NCBI RefSeq assembly: GCF_016756535.1
Contig: NZ_AP023247.1
Location: 2,914,501-2,978,500 of the forward strand
From: Mesorhizobium sp. 131-2-1
Lineage (GTDB): Bacteria > Pseudomonadota > Alphaproteobacteria > Rhizobiales > Rhizobiaceae
Length of the DNA stretch: 64,000 nucleotides
Direction of reading: 5' to 3'
Positions 33,354 to 41,800 of the stretch are shown piece after piece. Both the position numbers and the translations under genes were made by a program. Under the pieces are notes generated by a model. It was not told the DNA's origin and made no database searches. It was given only the letters and a program-made list of their open reading frames with translations. The stretch's first letter is position 1; the number at the start of each line of letters is the position of its first letter.

Positions 33354-34652
33354 TTGATTCCGGACTCAGCGTCATATCGACTAGGCAACGTCCGTGTTCA
33401 TCAATCACTGACGCCGGGCCTCGCCGCAACCTTCGACAGCGACGGCTTCGCGCTCGCCGACATCGCCGTGACCGATGGCAAGATTTCCAGCATTGCAGCA
33501 CGCGGCAAATCGAAAGCGCCGGCCGATGCCATAGACCTTGCCGGCCGCATCGTGCTGCCGTGCTTCGTCGACTGCCACACCCACATCGACAAGGGTCATA
33601 TCTGGCCGCGAAAACCCAATCCCGACGGCACCTTCATGGGGGCGCTCAACGCCACGGGCGCCGACCGTGCTGCCCGCTGGAGCGCCGAGGATGTCGCCCG
33701 CCGCATGGATTTCTCGCTGCGCTCGGCCTACGCGCACGGCACCAGGGCCTTGCGCACGCACCTCGACAGTGTTGCGCCGCAGGAAGAGATTTCCTGGCCG
33801 GTGTTCGAGACGATGCGGGAAAAATGGCGCGGGCGGATCGAATTGCAGGCCGCCTGCCTGCTCGGCATCGAAGGCGTGCGCGACAAGGCCTGGTTCGAAC
33901 GGCTGGCCAAACGCGTCGCCGCCGCCAAGGGGGTGCTCGGTGTCGTAACCTATATGGTGCCTGATCTCGAAGAGCTTCTCGACCGGGTATTCGGGCAGGC
34001 GATCAAGCACGGGCTCGACCTCGATTTTCATGCCGACGAAACCGACGATGTCGCCGCCATATCGCTGAAGAAGATCGCCGAGGCCTCGTTGTGGAACGGT
34101 TTTGAGGGCAACATCCTGGTCGGCCATTGCTGCTCGCTGGCGCGCCAGCCTGACCTCGAAGTGCTCGACACGCTGGACAAGGTGGCAAAGGCCGGACTAG
34201 CCGTGGTGTCGCTGCCGATGTGCAACCTCTATCTGCAGGACCGGCGCGGCGACGGAACAACGCCGCGCTGGCGCGGTGTGACGCTGCTGCACGAGATGAG
34301 GGCGCGGGGCATTCCGGTGGCTGTCGCCTCCGACAACACGCGCGATCCGTTCCACGCCTATGGCGATCTCGATATGCTCGAAGTCTACCGCATGGCGACG
34401 CGCATCCTGCATTTCGACCATCCGGTCGGCGACTGGCCGCAAGCGGTGGCGGCGACGCCGGCCAAGGTGATGCGGCTCGACGGTTTCGGCACGCTCGCTA
34501 CCGGCGGCAACGCCGATTTCATTGTCTTCAAGGGGCGGAGCTGGACCGAATTGCTGTCGCGGCCCGAATCGGATCGCATCGTGGTGCGGGGGGGCAGGGC
34601 GATCGAGCGCCGGCTGCCCGACTATGCCGAACTCGACGAACTGATGGTGTGA
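33354..34652 (+). CDS. Cytosine-deaminase-like amidohydrolase
   Basis: A 432-residue metal-dependent amidohydrolase starting at TTG after AGGAGA. Metal ligands are laid out as in CodA: H75-x-H77 (DCHTHIDKG), H226-A-D-E229 (FHADETDD), H258 (VGHCCSLA) and D327 (ASDNTRDPF). The NLYLQDR segment near residue 291 matches the substrate-loop region of cytosine deaminases. It differs from CodA around these motifs, so an aminopyrimidine, aminotriazine or iminohydantoin such as creatinine is as plausible as cytosine. It follows its importer by 33 bp and is followed 2 bp later by an FAD oxidase. Confidence 0.85.
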   Translation: MIPDSASYRLGNVRVHQSLTPGLAATFDSDGFALADIAVTDGKISSIAARGKSKAPADAIDLAGRIVLPCFVDCHTHIDKGHIWPRKPNPDGTFMGALNATGADRAARWSAEDVARRMDFSLRSAYAHGTRALRTHLDSVAPQEEISWPVFETMREKWRGRIELQAACLLGIEGVRDKAWFERLAKRVAAAKGVLGVVTYMVPDLEELLDRVFGQAIKHGLDLDFHADETDDVAAISLKKIAEASLWNGFEGNILVGHCCSLARQPDLEVLDTLDKVAKAGLAVVSLPMCNLYLQDRRGDGTTPRWRGVTLLHEMRARGIPVAVASDNTRDPFHAYGDLDMLEVYRMATRILHFDHPVGDWPQAVAATPAKVMRLDGFGTLATGGNADFIVFKGRSWTELLSRPESDRIVVRGGRAIERRLPDYAELDELMV

Positions 34653-34654
34653 CA

Positions 34655-36052
34655 ATGGATATTGCGGCGCTGAAGCGCGATCTCGACGGGCTCAAGATCG
34701 ACGACCATCCGGCAATCGTCCAGCAGAAAAGCCGCGACTTCTACTGGTACAGCCCGGTGCTGAAACAGCAGCTCGATCATGTCACCGGCGACCTGATCGT
34801 CACGCCGAAGACCGAGGACGAGGTGATCCGCGTGCTCGCCGCCTGCCACCGCCAAGGCGTTCCGGTGACGCCGCGCGGCAGCGGCACCGGCAATTACGGA
34901 CAGGCGATGCCGCTGTCGGGCGGCGTGGTGCTGAACCTCGCCGAGATGAACGCGGTCAAGGCGATCGCGCCGGGCCGCGTGGTGACCGGACCAGGCGCGG
35001 TGCTGGCCGACATCGACAAGGCGACGCGCGCCCATTCGGCCCAGGAGCTGCGCATGTCACCGTCGACCTACAATACGGCGTCGATCGGCGGCTTCGTCGC
35101 CGGCGGCTCGGGCGGCGTCGGATCGATCCGCTGGGGCGGTCTGCGTGACCTTGGCAACGTCATCCGGCTCAGGACCGTGACGATGGAAGCGGAGCCGCGC
35201 GTCATGGAGCTCACCGGCGAGGACGTGCTCAAGGTCATGCACGCCTACGGCACCAACGGCATCATCACCGAGGTCGAGATGCCGCTGACCGCCTCCTATG
35301 ACTGGATCGACGTCATCGTCGGCTTCGACGATTTCATGGAGGCGGCCGGCTTCGGCAACGACCTCGCCGTCCAGGACGGCATATTGGCGAAGCTGATCAC
35401 GCCGATCGCCGCGCCCATCCCCTATGACTATTTCAAGCGGCACCAGAAATTCTTCCGCCGCGGACAGAGCATCGTGGTGTGCATGATCGCGCCGCATGCG
35501 ATGGACGCCTTCGTTGCCTTCGTGCGCAGTACCAAGGGCGAGGTCGTGTTCCGGGCCGACCAGGAGGCCGACCTCAAGGGTCTGCCGCCGGCCTATGAGC
35601 TGACCTGGAACCACACGACGCTGCGGGCGATCCGGGTCGATCCGACGATCACCTATCTGCAGGCGCGCTATCCGTCGCCCGATCATCTCGCCCACGTCAA
35701 GGCGATGGTCGACCGCTTCGGCGACGAGGTGCCGGCGCATCTCGAATTCATCCGCTTCGACGGCGCGATCGGTGCCGCCGGTCTGCCGCTGGTGCGCTAC
35801 ACCACGGAAGAGCGGCTGGACGAGATCATCCGCATCCATGAGGACAATGGCTGCTGGATCTTCAATCCGCACCGCTACACGCTTGAAGAGGGCGGCATGA
35901 AGCGTACCGACGATGTCCAACTCGCCTTCAAGCGCGAGACCGACCCGCAAGGGCTACTCAACCCCGGCAAGATGATCGCCTGGGAAAACCCCGACTACGA
36001 CTACCGTTCGAGCAAGTCGTTCCTGTTCAAGGGGCTGCAAAAGGCGGGCTAA
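34655..36052 (+). CDS. FAD-binding oxidase (GlcD/VAO-type)
   Basis: A 465-residue flavoprotein. The PCMH-type FAD domain spans about residues 45-220, with DLIVTPKTEDEVIRVLAACH, VTPRGSGTGNYGQAMPLSGG and TASIGGFVAGGSGGVGSIRW contacting the cofactor. A cap domain and the closing LNPGKMIAWENPDY segment follow. The family oxidises hydroxyacids or alcohol/amine substrates and passes electrons to O2 or quinone-linked carriers. It lies 2 bp after the deaminase-like gene and 8 bp before two quinone-reductase-like genes, so all four probably act in one pathway. The substrate is not predictable. Confidence 0.85.
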   Translation: MDIAALKRDLDGLKIDDHPAIVQQKSRDFYWYSPVLKQQLDHVTGDLIVTPKTEDEVIRVLAACHRQGVPVTPRGSGTGNYGQAMPLSGGVVLNLAEMNAVKAIAPGRVVTGPGAVLADIDKATRAHSAQELRMSPSTYNTASIGGFVAGGSGGVGSIRWGGLRDLGNVIRLRTVTMEAEPRVMELTGEDVLKVMHAYGTNGIITEVEMPLTASYDWIDVIVGFDDFMEAAGFGNDLAVQDGILAKLITPIAAPIPYDYFKRHQKFFRRGQSIVVCMIAPHAMDAFVAFVRSTKGEVVFRADQEADLKGLPPAYELTWNHTTLRAIRVDPTITYLQARYPSPDHLAHVKAMVDRFGDEVPAHLEFIRFDGAIGAAGLPLVRYTTEERLDEIIRIHEDNGCWIFNPHRYTLEEGGMKRTDDVQLAFKRETDPQGLLNPGKMIAWENPDYDYRSSKSFLFKGLQKAG

Positions 36053-36060
36053 GGCAACGC

Positions 36061-36642
36061 ATGAATATCCTCGTCCTTTACGCTCATCCGGTCGAGACCA
36101 GCTTCAATGCCGGCCTGCACCGGACGATCGTCGAGCGGCTGAGCGCGGCGGGGCACACGATCGACGATTGCGACCTCTATGCCGAGGATTTCGACCCCAG
36201 GCTCACACGGACCGAACGGCTCGGCTACCACGACCAGCGCGGACCGGGCGATGCCGTGGCCGGCTATGTCGAAAGGCTGCAAAGAGCGGAAGCGCTGGTG
36301 CTGTCGTTCCCGGTGTGGAACTACGGCTATCCGGCGATCCTGAAAGGCTTTTTCGACCGCGTCTTCCTGCCCGGCGTGTCGTTCAAGCTGGTCGACGGCA
36401 AGGTGCAGCCGACGCTGCACAATATAGGCAAGCTGGCCGCCGTCACCACCTATGGCGGCAGCCGCTTCCGGGCCATGCTGATGGGCGATCCACCGCGCAA
36501 GGTGGTCAAGCGCATGCTGCGGGCCACCATCAAGCCCGGCGCTCCCGTCTCCTACCTCGCGCATTATTCGATGAACCTGTCGACCGACGAGACGCGCAAC
36601 GCCTTCACGGCGAAGGTCGCGGCCAGCATGGATCAATTCTGA
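36061..36642 (+). CDS. Flavodoxin-fold NAD(P)H oxidoreductase, first copy
   Basis: A 193-residue NQO1/KefF-type flavoprotein: MNILVLYAHPVETSFNAGLH binds FMN/FAD phosphate, and LSFPVWNYGYPAILKGFFDR is the central flavin loop. HYSMNLSTDETRNAFTAKV closes the fold. It overlaps the next gene, a diverged paralogue, through TGATG. Its place after an FAD oxidase suggests reduction of a quinone-like or imine product, or cofactor recycling; neither is proven. Confidence 0.85.
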   Translation: MNILVLYAHPVETSFNAGLHRTIVERLSAAGHTIDDCDLYAEDFDPRLTRTERLGYHDQRGPGDAVAGYVERLQRAEALVLSFPVWNYGYPAILKGFFDRVFLPGVSFKLVDGKVQPTLHNIGKLAAVTTYGGSRFRAMLMGDPPRKVVKRMLRATIKPGAPVSYLAHYSMNLSTDETRNAFTAKVAASMDQF

Positions 36643-37229
36643 TGCGCGTGCTGGTGGTCTATTGCCATCCGGTGCCCGAGAGTTTTTGCGCCTCGATCCG
36701 CGACAGCGTCATCGAGGTGCTGACGGCGAGGGGCTGGGAGGTACGTCTGCTCGACCTCTATGCCGAGAATTTCAATCCGGTGATGAGCTGCGAGGAGCGG
36801 CGTTTCTACAACGAGCGCGCGCCACAGGATCCGGCACTGAGGCCACATTTCGATCATCTGATGTGGGCCGAGGCTATCCTGTTCGTCTATCCGACCTGGT
36901 GGTACGGGCTGCCGGCGATGCTGAAGGGCTGGCTCGACCGGGTGTGGGCGACCGATGTTGCCTTCAAGCTGCCGGCCGGCAAAGGGCGGATCAAGTCGCT
37001 GATGACGCATGTCACCAAGGTCGGCGTGATCACCACCTGCGGCGCACCGACCTGGTGGAGCGTCGTCGTCGGCCAACCCGGCCGCAAGACCATCCTGCGC
37101 GGCATGCGCGCGCTCTGCGCCCCGCGCTGCCGGACGCTCTTTCTGGCGCACTATCTGATGGATGCCTCGACCCCGAAAAGCCGGGCGGCGTTTTTGGCGA
37201 AGGTGCGCGCGAAGCTGGAGCGGTTTTGA
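36642..37229 (+). CDS. Flavodoxin-fold NAD(P)H oxidoreductase, second copy
   Basis: A 195-residue paralogue of the preceding gene (MRVLVVYCHPVPESFCASIR; FVYPTWWYGLPAMLKGWLDR). It retains the same loop spacings but the flavin loop is WWYGLP rather than WNYGYP, so substrate preference may differ or the two may form a heterodimer. The start lies within the TGA of the first copy. It is the last gene of the plus-strand unit, ending 13 bp before a strong bidirectional terminator-like palindrome. Confidence 0.85.
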   Translation: MRVLVVYCHPVPESFCASIRDSVIEVLTARGWEVRLLDLYAENFNPVMSCEERRFYNERAPQDPALRPHFDHLMWAEAILFVYPTWWYGLPAMLKGWLDRVWATDVAFKLPAGKGRIKSLMTHVTKVGVITTCGAPTWWSVVVGQPGRKTILRGMRALCAPRCRTLFLAHYLMDASTPKSRAAFLAKVRAKLERF

Positions 37230-37242
37230 AGTGCGTCGCTTT

Positions 37243-37267
37243 CCCTTCTCCCACAAGGGGAGAAGGG
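37243..37267. terminator. Palindrome between convergent operons
   Basis: CCCTTCTCCC and GGGAGAAGGG pair perfectly over 10 bp around a 5-nt loop (37253-37257). It lies between the second quinone-reductase gene (ends 37229) and the convergent dehydrogenase gene (ends 37276), so it can serve both strands. The short palindrome resembles CTTCTCCC/GGGAGAAG elements that recur in rhizobial intergenic DNA; whether it is repeated in this genome cannot be judged here. Confidence 0.55.
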
Positions 37268-37275
37268 GAATAGCG

Positions 37276-39723
37276 CTACATTCTGACCCTTTCGGCTTTC
37301 GGGTCATACATCGGCTTCAGCGAGGCTTCAGCCGCAAAACGCTCGCCGGCGATCTCAACCTCGTAGGACGAGGCCAGCACGTCCGCCTCGCTCTCGCCCT
37401 TGCACGGCACATAGCCGAGGCCGATGGCGCCGCCGAGATGGTGGCCATAATTGCCCGATGTGATCGGGCCGACGATCCTGCCGTCGCGCAAGATCGCCTC
37501 ATTGTGGAAGAGCAGGGGCTGCGGGTCCTTCAGACGGAACTGCACCAGCCGGCGTGACAGGCCGGCTTCCTTCTTCCGCAGCACCGCGTCGCGGCCGATG
37601 AAGCCGCTTTTGGCCGTCTTGACGGCGAAGCCGAGGCCGGCTTCCAACACATTGTCCTCGTCGGTGATGTCGTGGCCGAAATGGCGGAACGCTTTTTCGA
37701 TGCGGCAGGAATCGAGCGTATGCAGACCGCACAGTTTCAGGCCGACATCGGCGCCGGCATCGGCTATCGCCTCGAAGACGTGGGCTGCCTGCTCTGTCGA
37801 GACATAGAGCTCCCAGCCGAGCTCGCCGACATAGGTGACGCGGTGGGCGCGGGCGAGGCCCATGCCGATCTCGATCTCCTGGAACGTGCCGAAGGGGTTC
37901 GCCTCGTTGGAGAAGTCGTTCGGGCTCACCTTCTGGATCAGCTTTCGCGAGTCCGGCCCCATCAGGCAAAGCACGGCCTCGGCCGCGGTCACGTCGGTGA
38001 TGACGACGAACTCGTCGGCGACGTGGCGCCTCAGCCAGGCGAGGTCGCGCTGCAAGGTGGCGCCGGGCACGACGAGGAAGTAAGCCGTGTCCGACAGGCG
38101 CGACACGGTTAGATCGCTCTCGATGCCGCCCTTGGCGTTGAGCATCTGCGTGTAGACGATCCTACCCGGCGCGACGTCCATGTCGTTGGCGCAGAGCCGC
38201 TGCAGGAAGGCGCAGGCATCGCGGCCCTCGACCCGGATCTTGCCGAACGAGGTCATGTCGAACAGGCCGACGCCGTTGCGGACGGCGAGGTGCTCTTCGC
38301 GCTGGTTGTCGAACCAGTTCTGCCGCTTCCACGAATAGCGGTACTCGCGCTCCTGGCCGTCACGCGCGAACCAGTTGGCGCGCTCCCAGCCGGCGACCTC
38401 GCCGAACACGGCGCCGCGCGCCTTCAGATGCTCATGCAGAGGCGAGCGGCGGACGCCGCGCGACGTCGCCATCTGGCGGTAGGGGAAATGGTCGGCATAG
38501 AGCAGACCGAGCGTTTCGGAGACGCGCTCCTTGAGATAGCGCCGGTTCTTCTGGAACGGCTGGGCGCGGCGGATATCGACCTCCCACAGGTCGAAGGGCG
38601 CTTCACCATCGTTGATCCATTGCGCCAGCGCCATGCCGGCGCCGCCGGACGAGACGATGCCGATCGAATTGTAGCCGGTCGCCATCCAGTAGCCTGACAG
38701 CTCCGGCGCCTCGCCGAGATAGTAGCGGTCGTCCGGCGTGAAACTTTCGGGGCCGTTGAAGAAGGTATGGATTCCGGCGGTGCCCAGCATCGGCATGCGG
38801 TTGACGCCCATTTCGAGGATGGGCTCGAAATGGTCCATGTCCTCGGGCAGCTGGTCGAAGCAGAAATCCTCGCGAATGCCCTCCATGCCCCAAGGTTTCG
38901 CCACGGGCTCGAAAGCGCCGAGCATCATCTTGCCGGCGTCTTCCTTGTAGTAGGCGCACTCGTCCGGCACGCGCAGCACCGGCAGGCGGGTCAGTCCTGG
39001 GATCGGCTCGGTGACGAGGTAGAAATGCTCGCAGGCGTGCAGCGGGATGGTGACGCCGTTCTGGCGTCCGAGCTCGCGCGCCCACATGCCGGCGCAGTTG
39101 ACGACGATGTCGGTCTCGATCGTGCCTTGCTCTTCGCCCTGTGCCCAGGATACGCCGGAGACACGGCCGTTCTTGGTGTGGACCTTGGTGACCTTGACGT
39201 TTTCGATGATGGCGGCACCCCGCTGGCGCGCGCCCTTGGCAAGCGCCATGGCGATGTTGGCCGGGTCACACTGGCCATCGAGCGGCAAATGCACGGCGCC
39301 GACCACATCGGACACATTGAGATGCGGATACATCTGCTTGACTTCGCTCGGCGAAATCTCGCGCACGTCGACATCGAAGGCGCGGGCCAGCGAGGCCTGC
39401 CGGTAGATCTCGTGCTTGCGCTCCTCGGTCAACGCCACGGTGATCGAGCCGACCTGGCGCATGCCGGTGCCGACATCGGTCTCGGCTTCGAGCTTGACGT
39501 AGAGGTCGGCAGAATATTTCGCCAGACGGGTCATGTTCTGCGAGGCACGCAGCTGGCCGATCAGGCCGGCGGCATGCCAGGTCGTGCCGCAGGTGAGTTG
39601 CTTGCGTTCGAGCAGCACGATGTCGGTCCAGCCGAGCTTGGCCAGGTGATAGGCGACCGAGCAGCCGGAGACGCCGCCGCCGATGATGACGGCGCGGGCT
39701 TTGCTGGGAATGCTTTTACTCAT
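37276..39723 (-). CDS. Dimethylglycine/sarcosine dehydrogenase-like FAD-GcvT protein, copy B
   Basis: An 815-residue two-part enzyme. The N-terminal FAD amine-oxidase domain has RAVIIGGGVSGCSVAYHLAK near residue 10 and GTTWHAAGLIGQL near residue 46, whose His corresponds to the covalent-flavin His of dimethylglycine dehydrogenases. The C-terminal GcvT-like domain (from about residue 430; RNGVGLFDMTSFGKIRVEG, VTYVGELGWELYVSTEQ) passes the removed methyl group to tetrahydrofolate. Its ATG overlaps the aminotransferase stop by four bases; it is the last gene of the operon. Sarcosine, dimethylglycine or another N-methyl amino acid are all plausible substrates. Confidence 0.85.
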   Translation of the reverse strand: MSKSIPSKARAVIIGGGVSGCSVAYHLAKLGWTDIVLLERKQLTCGTTWHAAGLIGQLRASQNMTRLAKYSADLYVKLEAETDVGTGMRQVGSITVALTEERKHEIYRQASLARAFDVDVREISPSEVKQMYPHLNVSDVVGAVHLPLDGQCDPANIAMALAKGARQRGAAIIENVKVTKVHTKNGRVSGVSWAQGEEQGTIETDIVVNCAGMWARELGRQNGVTIPLHACEHFYLVTEPIPGLTRLPVLRVPDECAYYKEDAGKMMLGAFEPVAKPWGMEGIREDFCFDQLPEDMDHFEPILEMGVNRMPMLGTAGIHTFFNGPESFTPDDRYYLGEAPELSGYWMATGYNSIGIVSSGGAGMALAQWINDGEAPFDLWEVDIRRAQPFQKNRRYLKERVSETLGLLYADHFPYRQMATSRGVRRSPLHEHLKARGAVFGEVAGWERANWFARDGQEREYRYSWKRQNWFDNQREEHLAVRNGVGLFDMTSFGKIRVEGRDACAFLQRLCANDMDVAPGRIVYTQMLNAKGGIESDLTVSRLSDTAYFLVVPGATLQRDLAWLRRHVADEFVVITDVTAAEAVLCLMGPDSRKLIQKVSPNDFSNEANPFGTFQEIEIGMGLARAHRVTYVGELGWELYVSTEQAAHVFEAIADAGADVGLKLCGLHTLDSCRIEKAFRHFGHDITDEDNVLEAGLGFAVKTAKSGFIGRDAVLRKKEAGLSRRLVQFRLKDPQPLLFHNEAILRDGRIVGPITSGNYGHHLGGAIGLGYVPCKGESEADVLASSYEVEIAGERFAAEASLKPMYDPKAERVRM

Positions 39724-40904
39724 GCGGCCTCGCGGCGGTAGGCGGAAGCGAAGCGGCGCAGGCGAAGCGCTGCCTCCTTGAGGATGGGCTCGGGCTGGCA
39801 GAGGCTGACGCGGATGTGTCCGGCGGCAGCCTCGCCGAAGCTCGCACCCGGCATGACGCCGACCCTTTCCTTGTCGAGCAGTGCCCAGGCGAACTTCTCG
39901 TCGTCAGGCTCGATCGCCGAAACGTCGAGCATGACATACATGCCGCCCTCGGAGCCGCGCACGGTGACGTCGTTCATGCCGCGGATCGCTTCGAGGAACA
40001 GCGTGCGCCGCCCGGCATAGCGCTCGGCGATCTCCTTGACGCCATAGCCATTCTCGAGCGCTTCGGCGCAGGCGATCGAGATGAAGGCCGGCAGGCCGTA
40101 GGTCGTCACCAGGTTGAGGTTGATGAGCAGCGCGATCATTTCCCTGGGGCCGGTCAGCCAGCCCATGCGCCAGCCGGTCATGCCGTGGCTCTTCGACATC
40201 GAATTGATGACCAGCGTGCGCTCCGCCATGCCGGGCAGGGAACGCGGCGAGATGTGCTCGCCGCCACCCAGCGTCCAGTAGACCTCATCCGACAGCAGCC
40301 AGAGATCATGCTCCCGGCAGACTTTGGCCACGTCCTCCAGCCGCTCGCGCGAATAGACGGCGCCGGTCGGGTTGTTCGGCGTGTTGATCAGAATGGCGCG
40401 GGTGTTGGCCTTGAGTGCGGCGCGGATCATGTCGGCGCGTGGCTGGAAGCCGTCCTCGGCCGGCGTCTCGACAACGGTGAAGTCGGCGCCGGCGGCGCTG
40501 AAGGTATTGGGATAAGTGGCGTAATAGGGCGCGACGACGATGGCATGGTCGCCGGGGTCGAGCACGGCCTGCACGGCGGCATAAAGCGCCGCCTGTCCGC
40601 CTGGTGTGGCGATGACCTGGTCGGGCTCCGTGGCGACGCCGGCGCAGGCGGTGGAGGTCGCCGCCATCGCCTTGCGCAGGCGCGGCAGGCCGGGCAGCGG
40701 CGTGTAGTGGTGGTTGCTGGCGCGAACCGCCGTCACGCAGGCCTCAATGGTTTCCGAAGGCGTGTCGAAGTCGTGGTCGCCGACCGACAGCATGATGATG
40801 TCCTCGCCGGCCTGCTTGCGAGTCCAGGCGGCGAAATGCACCTCCCAGCCGTCCTTGCCCGAAGGCACGATGCCGGCAATGCGCGATGAGGGTCTGGGCA
40901 TCAT
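39720..40904 (-). CDS. Class I/II PLP aminotransferase
   Basis: A 394-residue fold-type I aminotransferase. Motifs include INTPNNPTGAVYSRERLED near residue 170, LLSDEVYW, and the Schiff-base Lys in NSMSKSHGMTGWRMGWLTGP near residue 240. Two adjacent ATG codons (40904, 40901) are possible starts; the first overlaps the upstream methyltransferase stop by four bases. A larger open frame to 41198 covers the upstream gene in the wrong frame. It lies between a homocysteine-methyltransferase-like gene and an N-methyl amino-acid dehydrogenase, so an amino acid exposed by demethylation is the likely substrate. The exact acceptor is unknown. Confidence 0.88.
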   Translation of the reverse strand: MMPRPSSRIAGIVPSGKDGWEVHFAAWTRKQAGEDIIMLSVGDHDFDTPSETIEACVTAVRASNHHYTPLPGLPRLRKAMAATSTACAGVATEPDQVIATPGGQAALYAAVQAVLDPGDHAIVVAPYYATYPNTFSAAGADFTVVETPAEDGFQPRADMIRAALKANTRAILINTPNNPTGAVYSRERLEDVAKVCREHDLWLLSDEVYWTLGGGEHISPRSLPGMAERTLVINSMSKSHGMTGWRMGWLTGPREMIALLINLNLVTTYGLPAFISIACAEALENGYGVKEIAERYAGRRTLFLEAIRGMNDVTVRGSEGGMYVMLDVSAIEPDDEKFAWALLDKERVGVMPGASFGEAAAGHIRVSLCQPEPILKEAALRLRRFASAYRREAA

Positions 40905-41800
40905 TGAACTCCCGAGATTCTGTGACCGGCCCGCTCGAGCCGGTCGCGCAGGGCGGCGATATGGGCGGGGCCGACCTCGCAGCAGCCGCCGACGATATGG
41001 GCGCCGGCCTCGACCCAACCGATGGCCTGGCCGGCATAGGCCTCGGGGTCGAGGTCGTGGCGGGCATGCAGCACGTCGACCGTGCCGCCATGCTTCAGCG
41101 CCTCGACCGCGGTGAAGCCGTTGGCATAGGCGCCGACCGGACCGCCAAGCGCGATCAGTTCGGGCAGTGCGGCGCTGACGGCTTCCGGCCGGCAGCAATT
41201 GACCAGCCTGGCCGCGACCGGCAGGTCACCGAGCGCGGCCGACGCGGCGGCTATCGCTTCGCCGCTGCGCAGGCGCGGTGTGCCGTGGTCCGCGAGCGTC
41301 CACGACACCCAGACGGGTTTGCCGCTTTCGCTCGCCGCCGTGACGGCGGCGCGCGCCTCGTCGGCCGAGGCCATGGTCTCGCACAGGAAGAGGTCGACGC
41401 CATCGGCCTGCTCGGCGACGATGCGGCGATAGGTATCGAGTGTCTCCTCGAAGGAGATGGTCAGCGCCGGCGCGTAGCTGCCGAACAGAGGCGACAGGCA
41501 GCCGGCGATTGCCGCATCGCCGGCTTGTTCGCAAGCTTGCCTGGCGAGTTCAATGCCGCGCGCCTGAAGCGGCTTGAACAGGTCTTCCGCACCCTCGCGC
41601 GCCAGGCGCTCCGGCGTCGCGGAATAGGTGTTGATGGTGATGACGCGGGCGCCCGCCTGGATGAACTCCGCATGCAGGTCGCGCACCAGATCCGGTTCGT
41701 CGATCAGCACCCTGGCCGACCACAGTGGCGTCGGCTCGGATTTGCTGCGTCGGACCAGTTCCTGGCCCATGCCGCCGTCGGTGAGGATTACGGACTTCAT
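40901..41800 (-). CDS. Homocysteine S-methyltransferase (BHMT-like)
   Basis: A 299-residue Zn-dependent methyltransferase domain protein. The opening ILTDGGMGQELVRRS is the family signature; zinc ligands are the Cys in RLVNCCRPEAV near residue 210 and the pair in HIVGGCCEVGPAHI near residue 275. Such enzymes move methyl groups from betaine-like or S-methyl donors to homocysteine, giving methionine. It is overlapped by four bases on both sides by a dehydrogenase and an aminotransferase gene, so it is translated as part of a chain. This coupling to N-demethylating enzymes suggests a methylated amino-acid donor; S-methylmethionine is an alternative. Confidence 0.88.
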   Translation of the reverse strand: MKSVILTDGGMGQELVRRSKSEPTPLWSARVLIDEPDLVRDLHAEFIQAGARVITINTYSATPERLAREGAEDLFKPLQARGIELARQACEQAGDAAIAGCLSPLFGSYAPALTISFEETLDTYRRIVAEQADGVDLFLCETMASADEARAAVTAASESGKPVWVSWTLADHGTPRLRSGEAIAAASAALGDLPVAARLVNCCRPEAVSAALPELIALGGPVGAYANGFTAVEALKHGGTVDVLHARHDLDPEAYAGQAIGWVEAGAHIVGGCCEVGPAHIAALRDRLERAGHRISGVQ

